Source: Lingula anatina (Eukaryota; Brachiopoda; Lingulata; Lingulida; Lingulidae). Taken from it: a stretch of DNA of 64,000 nucleotides. Shown here in pieces: positions 21,401 to 37,296 of this stretch. The stretch is from contig NW_019773736.1 in assembly GCF_001039355.2 (NCBI RefSeq), positions 1,245,473 through 1,309,472 on the forward strand, read 5' to 3'. The stretch's first letter is position 1. The number at the start of each line of letters is the position of its first letter. Made by a program: the position numbers and the translations under genes. The notes under the pieces are model-generated. The model searched no databases. It had not been told where the DNA came from and was given only the letters and a program-made list of their open reading frames with translations.

Positions 21401-24400
21401 GACTGACCTTGCCTCCCCTCCTCAAAATTTTAGGCTTCTTGCAAACTGTTGCTGCAAACTTAACATCATTACTAGTATGCTTTTGCAAATTTACAGCAAC
21501 AGTTTTTTTCTTGGTAACTCCTAATTTGCTGGAAACTTTTTGTTTTGCTAAGGGAAATCATTTACTATATGTTAGCCTGATCTCCTGAGGTTTTCTCCGT
21601 AATGGCCAGAAAAGCTCCAGAGGTAGAATGTCTTAACAACTTCTTTTAAGACAAATTAAGTTAATGTTGTCAAGGGATACAGAACTGCTAGAACATTAAC
21701 ACCAAGCCTGGCTTTACTGTCTCAGATGGTTTACAATGATGAATCCAAGTGTTTCTGTTTTATGTCAAATTATTAAGGCACTTATGTACAATGTCAGTTC
21801 TTTTAAACACATGGACATGAATGATGACAGTTTTTTTTTTTTTTTTGATATGATTGCCCCTTATATCCACACTTTATTTTATTTCATTTACCACTTTTGA
21901 AAATCAAACTGGATTTCTTAGGCCTTATCTATTTATGGTCATCGACATCCTTTTGCACTCAATGCAACATTATATTTCATCTTAACAATTGTGGGACAAA
22001 CTCTACCATTTATTATTAAACTGGTTGAATGATGCAATCTATGTGTGATTTAAAATGATCCATTCTGTTCACATACTGTTGAAACCAAGCACTGCTGAAT
22101 GTAGAAGAGCTCCATTTGGACGAATGTGAAGTTTGTATAGCTGAAGACACAGCTTGCTGATGAATGAACTTATTATGATGTGATGATGACTTCAGATGAT
22201 ATATTACACAGTGGCCACCTGTCTTGTAAAATAACATGTGCAGGGGTAGATTGAGGCCGTCTTCTGGGTCTTCCGGAAGACAGTCAGATTTTCAAGTTTA
22301 TATTGACGGGTAACCAATTTTGTTGGAAGATGGTCAAAAATGGAGGATGGATCAACAAAGATAATTTGGAAGACTCTCAGAAAAAAAATCTCTGGATTCA
22401 CCCCTGATATGCTCTATCAAGAAGTGGGAATGGGCCCCTTGTTCAGCTTTACATCATTGTTCGACAATGCAGTTCATGTAATACTGATTTATACACGGCA
22501 ACATAAGTACATGAGAGTAATCTGAGTTTTTTCCTTTTTTTTTTTTTTACAGATTATGAGATTTTGGCATTTAATGCTGCTGAAACAAAAACAAAAATTA
22601 CACGTTTTTATATTCCAGTTTATCAACAGGCTGATACCAGTTTAGCCAACAAATCCCAAAGTGTTAAATATAATATTAGGTGGTCAGACAGCCTATTGGG
22701 ACATGGAATTTGGTTAGGTAATGGGAGAAATTCAGTCCATATAATGATATACTCATATACTGTAATACATATACATGTACTGCTGCCATTTTGTAAAGTT
22801 TAATGGTAGCATGCAAGCCTAGATCTTTATCAAAAGTTGCTGTAGGATTTAAGTAAATTTAGATTGCCAGAACAGGAAAAATTAGTGTCGCTCTCTCAAG
22901 AATCTTTGGAAGGGGAGAGCTCCCCTCTTATTTTTTTTGCTCAAAGAGAAAATAACAGTAATGCTCTTGGGTCTGTTACAAATAGATCGATCCTTTTACT
23001 CAGTACCCTAGATCTACTGTATAGGGTTTAATTTTTTTTGCAGGAAAAAAAGGATAAAGGGTTACTAGAAACACAACATTTGTCATTTGATGAAGTGATT
23101 AATGTTTTATGTCTTTATTAGTAAGATCAATAATTGCATTATCATAGTTCCATGACAGCAATCCAAAACATAATTGACTTATGCAGTATGATCATTCTTG
23201 ACTTTTGTACTTCTAGGTAAAATTCAATGAATTGTGACATCAAATGTAAAATCTGTATTAATAAATTAAATGACATTAAGTTTACTTTTTTTAAAAATTT
23301 TTATATGAAGCTAATACAGTCTTCTAATGACTATACATGTAGGAGTATCTTACGGATTTGAATGGATTCTATCCAGATTTCTGACAGATTATAAACAATG
23401 TACTGTATATAACAAGTGCTGTGTTAGCATTGGCCAAATTGAATGTATGACTGTATATACTGTTTCCCCATCTTTGTACTGCATAATTTAAGTCATCTTA
23501 TTTCACTAAGAATTGTACTTGCAAAGGTGATTTTAATTCACATAAAACAACTCACTTACTAGTGAAGGTATACTGTGCTTCAAAATGCGTTTAAGTCACA
23601 TTTTCTATCAAATCCATATTTCCTTTTTTTTTTCCAGTTCAGACCTTTAAATGATAAAAAAACCTAAAATGAAACGGAAGGTAGATGATATATTGATATT
23701 GATAATTTTCTTCTAAAACGTTCAGAAAGACATGTGGTCTTAGTGATTGTTCAGTCTTTTTAAACCAAATCATTGAATTAGAAATGGTATAACACACTGA
23801 ATTCAATTAAGTTTTTGCAGGAAAATCATGCATAGGATACCTTTAACCTGTTATCAAGTATACCTTCCTGCAGAACCTTACTACATTGTAGTATCCCAGG
23901 GGCGGATCCAGAGATATTTTCTGACAGTCTTCCAAATTATCTTTGTTAATTCGTCCTCAATTTTTGACCATCTTCCGACAGAAAATATTAGATACCCGTC
24001 AATGTAAACTTAAAAATCTGACCGTCTTCCCGAAGACCCAGAAGATGGCCTAAATCTGCCCATGTATCCCAGATTCCTGAAATTATGATGTTGAACCCAG
24101 AGCATCATGATTAAAACCATGTATAAAAGTACTGCCAGCAAGAGGTTTTGTGAATGTTTAAGGAACTGTTCCCATAACCCTATTGTACTAGTTGGATCGA
24201 TCTAGCTCCTTGGGAATACTCGCTAAACTGTATTCAGTCTAACTACATGCCCCCTTGTAACTTAAAGTACAGAACTTGGGTAAAGTTGGGAAAATGTTTG
24301 TGGTACATGATGTTGTTCATGTTGCTTTGCAAGGAAGCATGCCACAGAATTAAGCTGATTACATTGACTGTGCCTGAATGAATTCTGAGATAGATCTATC

Positions 24401-25098
24401 CAGCTGGTATGATAAGGTTATGGGAATGCAGTCTTAGACTGCATTCTTACAGCTTTTAGATCGATCTATCCCCGTGGGGAGTCTCACTAGTTATGTCAGC
24501 TTTGCAGGCTTAAATGTCTGTCCCGCCTACTAAAAGCTGTAAGGGGGTAATTAACTTCTTGTGCGTGCTCGGCTGACAGCAATTTAGCTTGAACCCCTAG
24601 GGAGTTAGGTCGATCCAGATAGATCGATCTAAATCTGTGGGAATGCAGTCTAAGACAAACTGTAGTGTGACCAAGCCCTCTGATGGCTTACCATTGCAGT
24701 CAAATAATTGTCAACAGCCCCTCTTTATGGGTGACAATAAACTGCACAAAGATTTGTTCATTTTTGCAAAATAAAAATGAACAGTAGTATTGCTTAACTA
24801 GAAGGAAGTTTCTCCTGGATAAAATGTGGATAGATGTAATACTGCCTTGAGTAACAAATCAATCTTCTTAATGAAACTGCCCACACGCTAGCCCAGATAT
24901 CCTTGTGTATAATCATTGAAGTTTGGGATAGCCTGGGTAGGAATCCGCTGAAACCCTCATCATTGTAAATATGGCATTGATTTGTTTCTTCTCACAGTTT
25001 TCATTTTAATGGGCAGAACCATTCTTTCTCTCTGTATAATGTAAGGTTCTATGGTTTTTGTCCTGGGACTTTGGTTATATGTCAGTTTTATTTTAAAG

Positions 25099-25133
<35 letters not shown>

Positions 25134-28100
25134 AAATAAAATCAAATAAATAAAGAATCAACCAATTGGCAATAATAAAAGTATAAGTACTAGTGTCAGT
25201 ATATGTAAATTAAAAAAAAAAAAAAAGATTTAATCAATTGGCAAATAATATTTACGGAAGATGTCACATGCTTTATTCAACATGACTTAATATTCTTATT
25301 TGCTATTAATGCCAGTAAAAAGAGCAGAAGAAATTTCACTTGGAAAAGCTGGCTCCTGTATTTGCATAAGGTCACCTGTGTGCTGCTGAGCCAATAATAC
25401 AGGCACTTAACGTGAATGTATTTAAACATTGATGTATACATGCTACTTGTACATACAAATGCACATGAATTCATGCATGCACATGTGCACCCGCATTTAG
25501 ACATGTTGCACAACCACCAGCTGTAGCTATTAGATATAGAAACACCCCATGATGTCTATTTAAGTTGCTGGTCCATCCTAGATGTGATGCCAACGTGTTC
25601 TAGAATAAATATTTAATGATTTAAGTAGGCTAGAGAAAGTACCTGCCGTTGATGAAGGTCGTAGGGTGCACTGACATCACCTGAACTGGTGTGGTGGCGA
25701 GGTGGAGAATCGCGGCTGACTTATCCAGATTGGGGTGCCCTCTACCAGGGACAAAGAAAGAGATTTTTGCTCAGAGATTTAATAATGATGTAATATTTAT
25801 GCTAAAAATAATTTATATTTATATGGGACATTCCATTTAAAATCTCAATGCACCTTACAATTTAAGAACTAAATGTTACAATAAATAAAGATTTTAAATT
25901 GACAAAATTGAGAGCTAAAATGGCAATATAAGACTTAATTATAAAAATTACACAAAGCTTATTAAAAAGACCCTAAAATTTTGATTAAGAAAAATCTGAA
26001 GGATAAAAAGAAAAAACTGAAACAAAAATTCTGCTTTATCAATCACTGTACATTATGATTACAATTACTATAATATTGTTCACATACATTTCTTTGGCTT
26101 ATTCTGTGCACATTTCTGTAGCATTTAGTCAGCATTTTTGTATAGGATTCAGAAATGATGACACCATCCAACTGGTCCCTGGTGCACAGTAAAGTTGAGA
26201 TATTGACATATTGCTGCATGTGCATTATTGTCCTTTTTTAAAATGTATTTTTGGTTTATAACAAATGACAAAGAGGAGAACAACACTATCTTTTCAGTTG
26301 TTGACAGCAATTGCTGGTAGTACTAATATTTGAATTTATTCTGTTTTGTATTTATGATTAATTCTTAAAGTTTTATGCAGGGTACGTGAATTAAATTACT
26401 ATGGTTGATGCATGTAGCCATGTACATGTACAGGAGTACTAGTAGCTTAATACAATTGTCACTCTGGCTGCATGAACTATTCTTGGTTTATTTTGAGATT
26501 TAATGGCTAGGATGAATTCTTTGCACAGTGACAGTCATAATTGGGTGTTATAAGATGTCCTTGGGTTACCTTTTATTGGCAGGTTCATGGGCAGCTAAGC
26601 TACGCAGATGATTCTCTAGTCCATTATACTTTGAGACATTTTCTGAAAATACATTACTTGAAGACATTTATCTTCCCCTTTGCTCCTAGTATGTTTAAGT
26701 TTTCTTTCATTATATGCATTGCCCCAGGGCCGTAACTTAAGTTGACAGAATCTGATTTAAGCCATCCAATCAAAAAACTGACCGCTGAATAACCCCTGGA
26801 CTAGCCCTGCACGACTGATCGTCCAGTTAACTTCTGTACCCGTAATTCTCTTATCCTTGAAATCATCCAAATTTAACATGGACTATTTGAAAGCAACATT
26901 CCCCAAGAGCGTTTTATCTGTTGTAATCATATTTGCTAGAACATTTTACTCAAGTAGATGATTTGGAGTAATGGACCGATATTGATTAGGCCCTTTTACC
27001 ATTCGTTCACTGACATCCATGTTCCAGAAATGCACGAAATAAACTGTAGGCAGGAGCAGAGCTTATTGGGTCCTCCTGCTTCAATTATTCATGATGATGG
27101 CAAAGAGGATTTAAAGTCGACTCAGAGAGAGGGGAATATTGAAAGGGGGTGAGAAATCTTGAGGGATTTAGAATTGCAAAGTACCCAGAGTACCGCGTCT
27201 TTATTCTGTTTGACAACTTGGGTAAGTTGATTGATTCGCAGACATCTTGATGTGCTACAGTATCTACTGCCTTCTGTCGATAATCTGGCTATAATTGTGA
27301 AGAAATAACATCAGTGTATCATGTTATGGCTATTAAATAAGATTGGATGATATTTTATTTTTCATCTTTGAACAGAGATTTATTGTCTTGGATCAGGGTA
27401 TCACAGTGGTCTTTGCTTTTACTTGTGATGTATTGACTAGCTTGAAGAAGATGTAAACTAAACAAGAAATTACCCAGGCTAGATGTATTACTTCAAATTG
27501 ACATATTGTTGGGGTCCACATACAGAGTGGGAAAAAATGTGGGATCTAGAATCCAATTTACAATCCATAATTATCCTCTCATGAAGTGGATCAGACTTGT
27601 ACAGTATATTTGTATATCTACTAGTATACTAGTATCCAATTTTCTGGGTACAACTATTGTGTGGTAACATCACTGCCTTAATTTTGACCATATATTTCAG
27701 ATCTTTTATTTTTCAATAGTGAGGAATGCCATGAAAGTATAGGTGCAGTTGAACAAAAAAGTAGTCGGAAACTCAAATAAAAATTTGAAGATGAAGTGCA
27801 TGATAAAATTTACGTTTGTAGTGATCAAGAGCAGGGCTGTAGCTAGCAATTTCACAAGAGGGAGGTGAGGGAGCTCTTTCTTTGAAAGAATGGGCTTTTT
27901 TAGCCTCTTAGTTGACCCAACTTTAAAAATGAAATAGAACCTGCTAGTAGATCAAATTTGTATTCAGAGTGGACCTGTTCTGCCCAAAAAGGCAATTCTT
28001 TTGAACCCCCTTCCCCCCCCCCCCCAACTCCCTGCTGGGACCAATATTGGTGTGAGTGAGAGTGACGTGAGACAGACAGGGAATCATACAGTCATGCAAC

Positions 28101-31100
28101 TTCTCATGAAATATCATTGTCTCATGTCTCTGACAATACACATGTAATCATAAACCATTCAGTGATTGGATGGAGACCACAATTATACAGACTCTTTTAG
28201 TGCAAGTAAACACAGCAAGTTCATTTCTTGACTTCAACCTGCGCACGCAGTGACTTAAACATTTTCTACTCAAAATTAGGTTTTTAATTAGAAAACATAC
28301 AAATTTTGGTTGTATGTATAATGTCAAATGTTAAAATACACTGGCTGCTACTCTTTTGCCTGTTATCCACAACAGCTTCGATCACTAATGTGTATATTGG
28401 GCTGGTGAGCAGTAGAATTGTTCAGTTCATACGATTCATGTGAGAAACGCTTTCTTTGCCATGGGCAGTCAGATCTCTCTAATGTTATTGAGCTCACCGG
28501 CAGATGATTTGATTGTCTACGTCTTCATTAACTGGCATATAGTGGCATCACCCATGTAAATATAGTGGTAAATATTGGCAACTCGGTATCAAGATTACAC
28601 ACAGCTGCGGTTGTACATGTAATCTAGGGGGAAGGAGCTAGGGCAGGTATTCCAGTCGGTGGGATGTAGTTCACAGCATGATGCCATGCAATCTGATTAC
28701 TGCAGCATACACCTGATCTGAAGAGTATGCAAGACTCGATTGCTATCCATCAGTACCTCCCATTCTCCTCCCCCTCCTACCATTTTCAATTAGATGCACA
28801 TCTGCTTATGTCGTTTGATATTTTCCATTGTCTGGAAAAAAAAGAGTATATATATAGAGCAAATATACAGGTACATTGAATCTGAGTTGACAATGATTTA
28901 TTTTCCCTTTTCACGTGAGAGAGTTTGGTATTGATTTTGTATCTGTTAGATAGTGGCATGTTTGTCTCCAATTACTGGCGCCAGAATGATTTCGATTAAT
29001 TTTGCATTCTTCGTCAAATTTTTTTTGTTCTTTGTTTATGAGGGAAAAGTATAGTGTTCACATTATCTGTACAAATTCAATGTCATTTTGCACTTAAAAC
29101 TGATAATTTTGTTATGAAATGTAATAAAGAAAAGGCAGAATAATATGTACAGTACATTGTACATACATTGCACATTTTAAAACTTGTACTAAATTAAAAA
29201 AGGGTCAACATAATCTGTTAAAATTGATATTCAAAAGAGAGATGCTTAGGTGATAGTCATGTAGTTAAAATTAATTACACATAGTTGTACATGAGTATTA
29301 GTAAGTTCAAAATAATTTCAACAGATGTAAGAAAAAATACGACATTGAGTAATTAACACATACATGTACATGTATATAGATGAAATCCTGATTGCTGGCT
29401 GCATGTAAGGATGAATTTATGTTTAACTAAATGAAGTTGTTTGTGTAAATCAGTCAAAAATATTTCACATTCGTGGACTTGGTTTAAAAAAATGCAATTT
29501 TCAAGTTGTTGCATTAATTTAAATGTATTGTCTACAGTTATTAGAACCATATGCGAGTACTATGGATGAAATATATTTGGAATGTAGGCTAGATAGCATA
29601 TGTCATCTATAGCTACCTCCAACAAAATTACTAATTTTCTGGGAAAAAAAGAAGAAAAAATGGCATAACATTAGAGCAGTCCATTAGGCAATATATTTAG
29701 TTTATTTGACCAGTGACTGTAACTCGACTCCCGTAGTGTACAAATCAATTTCATCAATATTGGTTTTCATGGGAACATCATCATATTATTGCTAATGTAG
29801 CCCATCATTTTTGTAAGGAGCTTTATCCTTGAGAGAGAGAGTTATGTAACACAAGAGAGCAGGAAGGAATTTTTATTGGATTTGGGTATTAATAATTCAA
29901 CCGAAGTTGATTTTGCTACAGATATTTCTCTATAGCTCGGAATTGTCTTTTCTCTAGCGCTTTCCTTTTCAGATCATTGACAAGCACACATCATATTGAA
30001 AATGGAAAAATGCCACTTATGTATTCTCGCACTTGATTCAACCTAATCATAGCAGTCATTGGTATTTAATATTTGATGCCTTTAGTTAAGCCAACAGAAT
30101 ACAACAGTGTTGGAAAACATCCATTTCTGCACAATTAACATGATTGCTATGAATGAATAACATGGCCAATTAACTGCAGTAGATTTGTTGGCCTTTGTTC
30201 AAACCTGACTGATGAGTAGGCTGTTCTCTTCTGTAGCTGCTCTTTGAACAAAAACTGTTGAAAATGTGATCTGGTTTGGCTGTAATAACCTCCCCCTTTG
30301 AGAGCTGAAGACGTGATGGCATATATAGCAGAATTGATCCGTGGTATATATGGCTCTGATATCTTTGTTCTCTTTTACACCCAGCAGGAGAATTAAGTCA
30401 CACAGAAAACACATTCTCACAGATAATTGATTGGAAGATACTATTTTAACTATGGGTAGTATTTTAAATAAATTCTTTCCATTGCAAGAATATTGATTTA
30501 AAAAAAATGATCTAAGACTACTGTGCTTATTGATTCAAAAGTTGAATAATGATGAGATAATCACAGGGCACTGGGCCACACCCGTTAGATGTCAGAGGGA
30601 TCTGGACCACTCCCCTTGTACCACAGGGATCTGGACCACTCCCCTTGTACCACATGGATCTGGACCACTTTCCTTTGGCCACAGGGATCTGGACCACGCC
30701 CCACTGACCACAGGGATCTGGACCACTCTCTATAGACCACAGGGATCTGGACCATGCCCCATTGACCACAGGGATCTGGACCACGCCCTTTTGACCACAG
30801 GGATCTGGACCACTTCTTTGACCAAAAGGATCTGGACCAATTCTTCGCAGGGACCTGTCTTATCAGCAGAATAGAACTAAAGTTCTTTGGTTTTTATATC
30901 AACCATGACATTTACTGCACTTGACATCTTTATAATAACATGCTGACTGTGTATGATGCCACTGTGAGAAAAAGTTAAAAAATGATATTGTCGCCCAGGT
31001 ACAGATTTATGGTAAATCATTCATTGGTATTGTGTTGTACTTGGATATAGAAGACAGGATAATAAATTGTCACTGGCAGACCTAATACATTGACATTTTA

Positions 31101-34100
31101 AATGTCAGGTCCCTACAATGAATCCCAATCATTTTGTGCAGGAGATTAGAAACCCCATACTAGTGTGTATAATAATTAAGGAGAGAGAGAGACTCGGAGA
31201 GAGAAAAAGGAAAAGGATAGGATGGGAAGAGAGAGAGAGGGAGGGGGATTAAGTTCTTATATTCATAAAGAGAAAGATCTTGGTTATCTTCGGTTTCTTA
31301 ACATCAAACTTGTACCTGGATATCCAGCAGTGCGCATCTTGTTTTCTCCACAGGTGACCTTGTGTATCCAGTGTCTTGACCCCGCGTTTGATGACATTTG
31401 ATCTTTGAATTGTTTTCTTTTCATCAAGAAGCCAAGTTGATTGATGTTGGGATCTTCGGAAGATGATGTCATACTTATTGAGTAAAATCATTGGAATGTT
31501 GCCAAATTATTGTTTTAGGGTATATTTGTACATTATACATAAAATGCATGTTGCATATTTTTTCTTATGACAAGCAGTTTGCTGAAAATAAGCAGCAGTG
31601 AAATACTGTAGATTTTTCTGTTTATATATGTTTTAGACTATATTATTGTATATACAAATTTGGAGTATTTCGTAGGAAATCCTAATTCTAGAAGTGCTGT
31701 AAACCAGATAATGTGGATGAATCCCCATGTCATCGGCACCACTGCACTTAGATCATGTTTAACATGGTGAGATCTGTAACAGTATGTTTATGTCTGCTTG
31801 CAGTGCACCCCTGGGCTCGGTATGAACAAGATGTACGAGTTACTCTATAACCAGCCGCCTAAGATTATGCTGATTACTGGTTGCAGCGGGGTGTCAACAT
31901 TTGTGGCACAGGCAGCTAAGATGTGGAACCTGGTGGTGGTAAGTTGGCACAATTTGACTGTCACAACTAACACAATTCACTACTAACACAATTCACAACT
32001 AAAATTCACAACTAACACAATTCACTACTAACACAATGGCACAATCCATGTCAGCAGTAGCACAATCAGCTGTAAGCGGGAACCATTCTTTGCTACCTCT
32101 TTAACCAAACCTCATTTAAAGACACTTATTATGAGTAGCACATTTTATGTCAGTTTAAAGATAACTATCATGTACATGTATGCGTAATGCAGGTAGAAAA
32201 TCCAAGACAAACGACTGCATTGCAGCATGCACAGCACGAATCTTTGCTTTTGCAGGAAATGCAGGACAGAGCACTGCTAATATTTTTGTAGGGGGTCTTG
32301 TTTACTGACTAACTCTAGCAAAGAGTTTATTTCAATTTAAAAGCAAATCTTACTTTATTTTGGAACTAGTAAAATTTATTATGCTAGTGGCTTGTGAAAG
32401 AGGCCATTTGCTTATGATTTAGAGAATGATTTTAGTGGCTTGCAATAGTTTACACTTTATTGTAGCAGAGCAAGATTTTGGATTTCAAAGAGTTTCTTCT
32501 TCTGGTAGTACGTCCAACAGAAGTTATTGGCATATTTTTATGTAGTAAACCTACACAAAGTATTTAGTTGCTATAATAAGAAAACAACAAAAGTTACAGC
32601 AGCTATGATAGTAAAATTGAAGCCATTCCAACATGGCATTTCATTTGTGGTAAAACTTCACACATGTTCTGTATATAATGCATACAATACTAGCAGTAAA
32701 ACTGCTGCGGTTAACTCTGCTCTTTACCACAAACAACATCAGTCTTAATTTTCTCACCATGGGGAGTGTGCGTTTCATACACAAAGTGTTGAAATTTGAT
32801 TTAGGAAAACTGCTCTTTGTGGCATAATCCTCCTGGGGCTGCTATATTTACACCTGCCACCAGGTATGTTGATTGTGACCAGGTGCAGACAGGCTGATAG
32901 AGCTGGTGATTTTAGCTTCTTCGTCTACCTGTGTTTTGCTTTGATTAATTGTGTCAACAGGTTACTATAGGAGATGCTAGGATCTACCAGAGTCACAGAA
33001 AATTTTTTCACTGTAGATATTTCATCAGCTATTTCTCTGCAATTTTCTGCACAAAGAATTTAGAGAAAAAAGAAAAATAAAAACTCTGGTTTGCTACCAG
33101 GACTTGTGGCCAAGAAAGATGCACTTTCATTATTATCTTAAGTCACAGAGGATACATTTGTTATCAAAATGAAGTGAATTCTGCATATGTTTATCATTAC
33201 ATGACTTAGATATGCAGTGGAAAATTAAGTCACTTTTCCTTCACTTGTATTGAAAGTTAAAATTGCAGTTCATGCCCACATGGAGTCTTAAATTAATAAA
33301 AGGATGGTAGAGATGTTAGAAATTTATGAAAAAGAAAGATTTGAAAAACTTAGTTTTTTAAATAAATGATTAAAGTGAAGGTGACTCTGGTCATCAAAGG
33401 AGAAGTATTGTGATTTTTATGAAACCAATAGCATGGAGTGTTAAGTGCCAAGGACTCTCCCTCTTTGTCTTCAGTTATTCATCTAACCATTTCAAATTGT
33501 TGAAATGAAATTTTGAACTTTAAAATTGTCAGATATCTAAATCTCAGGGTGTTTGACATTGTTTATTAAAAATGAATGTATTACTCTAACACTCGGATGA
33601 GCTGGCAGCTATAAATGCTCCTCGATCGTATTATGTGATAAGATACAGCTGAAGAACATACTGTATGAGGATTGAATTTAATGCAGTTGGCTTCATAGTT
33701 GGTATAATTTTAATGCATACTAATGGCATTAGGTGTGAAATGAACACATGATTCATCTCAGTATATGTCAGGGATTATTAAGGCTAACTGTAGATTAATG
33801 CAGTTCACATCACTTCCCTTGATTTCTGATTTTTTTGAGAAATTTTACAGATAACATTTTCGTATGTGTCATAGAAATTGATAACTCCATGGACGTTTGT
33901 CTATGTGATTATGGAAATCTTTCCTCCTCACAGTCAGAAAAATTCTGCTATCCCAACGGAATTTGCTAAATGTTTTTTTTTTTTTTTTGAAAAATGGTTC
34001 AACAATCTACATTCTGTTGAAATTTGGGCATAATTGACCATAGAGCCTTGAAAAGACTTAGAATTGTCTGTCATATGATATTATTATTATCAGTAACTGT

Positions 34101-34319
34101 GTTGTGCGCTGCATTTTGATAAACAATTTGGGAACTATAATGTTGACAGTGTAAAATGTTGATAACATTTTCATGCTTTTTTCTAAATTGATTGATTGAT
34201 TGATTGGTAAATTCTGATACACAGGATATTGTAAAGATGTATCTTACCTTATCATTTAGTTATATCTGCCATGGTCATTATATGGCTTAGACATCCTTAG
34301 TGTCAATTTTTTATCCAAA

Positions 34320-34396
<77 letters not shown>

Positions 34397-37252
34397 ATTG
34401 AAAGTAAATGCCAATATATGCTATATTCTAATATGTCTATAATCTATTGGTCCTTATATAATGAGTACTAGTACATCCAAGATGTTTGTTTTTTTAATGA
34501 AAATTTTTGTGTCCAAATGGCAAAACATAAAAAATAAATAAATAATTAAAATTTAAAAATATTTAGAAAATAAAAAAAAGGAAACTGGCCCACTTGAATG
34601 CTTGTTGCATAATCCCTGTAAGGAATCTGTCAATGTTTAATCGGGAATTAAGCGGCAATCTTTTGAGTGGGTAGTCATATTTGATCCCCAGACAGACATG
34701 CTGAAACTGTCGGTCCGATTGGTCATGACCAGCAAAATTTGTCTGGACCAGTAAAAAATTGGATTTAGTCAGTCCAAAGGACTGACAAGAGTTTAAGAGC
34801 CGCAATTTTGAATTCACAGCCATCATTTCACAGACTTTACTAATAAAATTATATAAGACCCAAAGCGTTTTCCCTTCTGTTTCAAACCTATCACATTCAC
34901 AAATAAAGTAAGCTACCCTAATATTACTGGTAGTATCTGTCTCAAAGGAATAGGGTGATTTTTGGTCCGACAAAAATCCATTTGGTCCAGTAAATTTTTC
35001 ATTACTGCTGGTCCAAATGTCCAACCATTCCGAATAGTTTTCAGCATGTCTGCCCAGATCTGTTAGTTCTCTGTTCTGAATGCGCTCATAGAAAAATTTA
35101 TGTGATCCTGTACAGTGCTGACCTCTGGTGGAGAGCAGAAGAGTAAAGTCTCTCTCGGTTGAATTATTTATGAATTGTGTAAGTTATTGTCATCTGGTAA
35201 TTCCAGTGTCACATCCCTGGTGTTGTTGCTACGGAGATTGACAGCTAGTTGAAGCGATGCATAGCACTTTTTGTGACAGGATAATATGCTGCCGTAAAAG
35301 ACCGTGGTTTGAGATGAATGCAAAGCTGTCACATTGATTTTTTAGGCAACTATTTGTAACCAGCCTCAGATAAAATACAAAACATCAAAAGAGATGAAAG
35401 GAAAACACAGAAAAATGCTCTGAGCATGCAAATGCATTAGACTAAATTGAAGCAGCCTGTGTGTTCTTTCATAAAGATAAGCTGCTAATGGATGACACCC
35501 TTGTCCCTCAGAGATAGAATATTCCCAGACCTTTTTTTGCTGGTTAATGCCTCTTTTTTTTCTGAAATAATATGTCAAGATTAACAAAATTTTTCCCTTT
35601 GTGTCTTTGATTTAAGGCATTTCTGTCACAAAATCATTTGGTATTGTCATGTATTTTCACTGCACTATTTTGTGTTGTATGGTATTGTGTTATGATGCAT
35701 TGTATATAAAGTAAATTGCAATTAATATTGTGATTGACATTAATTGATCACTAATTGTGGAAACCAGAAGTTGAATTATATATAATTTAGAATAGCGTTG
35801 TTGTAGACCCTGGAAAAATGATACACTAGCTGATGTATAGTAACTGATATATAGTGTCTGATGCCATTAGGAAAAAAAAAAAAAAAAACTTGGCTAGGAT
35901 CAGACAGATCCTGAATTGAAAATGATTTCTTGGATAAGCTGGCACATATAGACTATAATGATTTTGCTTTGATTTAATAAATCTTACATCTGATTTTTTT
36001 CTTGGCATTATTCTACTTACTGTGGTGGCCCCCAAGCCATCATTTGTAATGCCCTAGAGACATCTTTCCAACTTTTTAACAACCTAAAATTGTGTCTGCA
36101 CATGTTCATAGTACAGTAGCAATCTGAAAAAGAATCTTAGAACCGGTTCCCATACCTAGACCGATCTAGCAAGATTGACCCATCTCTGAGGGGTTTCTCA
36201 CTAAATTGCATTCAGCTAAAGTGACTCTAATGTCTGGCATGCCTACTAAAGCTGTTGGGGGTAATTAACTATCGTTTAACAGCTTGAGTTGGCATGCCAG
36301 ACATCTAGGCCGCTTTAGCTGAATGCAATTTAGAGAGAATCCCCTCGGAGATGGGTCGATCCTGCTAGACCAATCTAGGTATGGGAATGGGGTCTTAACC
36401 ACCCTTCCTGCCCTCTTTACCTAGCTCCTGTAGACAAACCCAATGCATTTTCTACACAGATTCTGTGGATCTGTCACTCCTGTTGATTGCAGAGTTTAAG
36501 ACAACCTCCAGTGACAGCACCATTTGTTAACATTTACCCAGCAACTGTTTGTATCTCTTTTAGTAATTTAAGTCCAATTTAGAGGATGTGATTCAAATAA
36601 TGGGGATGAATGTTGAGACATGCTACACATATATCAGTATTAAGGCTGTAAAACTATTGGAAAAGCCTGTCAAATGGTGGGTTTGATGTTCTATTAATTC
36701 ATGACACATTTTTCTTTGCGTGGTTTACTTTGCCTTTGAAGTCTGCAATCAAGCAACTGTCTGTGCAGGCCTGGAAATTGAGGAAATAGTCAATGGGACC
36801 AAAGAAATCTGATTTAGAACCTTTTTTAGATGTATGTGGAACACAGTGAACTTTTTTCAAACGTAAGTCGCATTCACAACAGATCATCTGCAGACTAACT
36901 GATCTGTGGACTAAAAATGGCCGACCCCACTTAAAAGCAATGCTGCCTAATCCCTTGCTGATCTCCCTGCCTCCACACTCCCCATTCCTGCAGGATCCTA
37001 GCAATTAAACTTAGGAGTCGAGATTTAATTTGTTTAATTGCTAGGCCCCTGCAGGGTTGAGTGGAGAGTATGGAGGCTGGGAGACCAGAAGGGTATTAGG
37101 CAGCATTGCTTTTAAGTGGGTTGGCCATTTTTGATCTGCGGATCTGTAAGTCGGCAAATCAAGTTGTTCTGAATGAGGCCATAGATATATGTACACTTTG
37201 CACATTAAAATTGATACACACAGGCACATTTGCATGTATGAACACACACACA

Positions 37253-37296
<44 letters not shown>

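Larger units (their letters stand above)
18465..31803. other. GABBR1 intron 1 (13.3 kb)
   Basis: No GABBR1 coding sequence was found inside. It contains a G16 run (~18556), several MITEs listed separately, one candidate minus-strand exon (25643-25741), an (AAAT)n tract and a 29-bp minisatellite. The remainder is AT-rich with nothing recognised. Confidence 0.7.

Noticed and set aside
30527-30874. Repetitive 85- and 114-residue proteins on opposite strands
   Set aside because: Explained by the 29-bp minisatellite; frames begin and end in ordinary intron sequence.
31249-31491. 80-residue minus-strand frame upstream of GABBR1 exon 2
   Set aside because: No convincing splice sites or family resemblance.
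34563-35024. 153-residue minus-strand frame
   Set aside because: Sits inside a foldback element and starts at a non-ATG codon. No domain recognised, so kept as part of the mobile element only.
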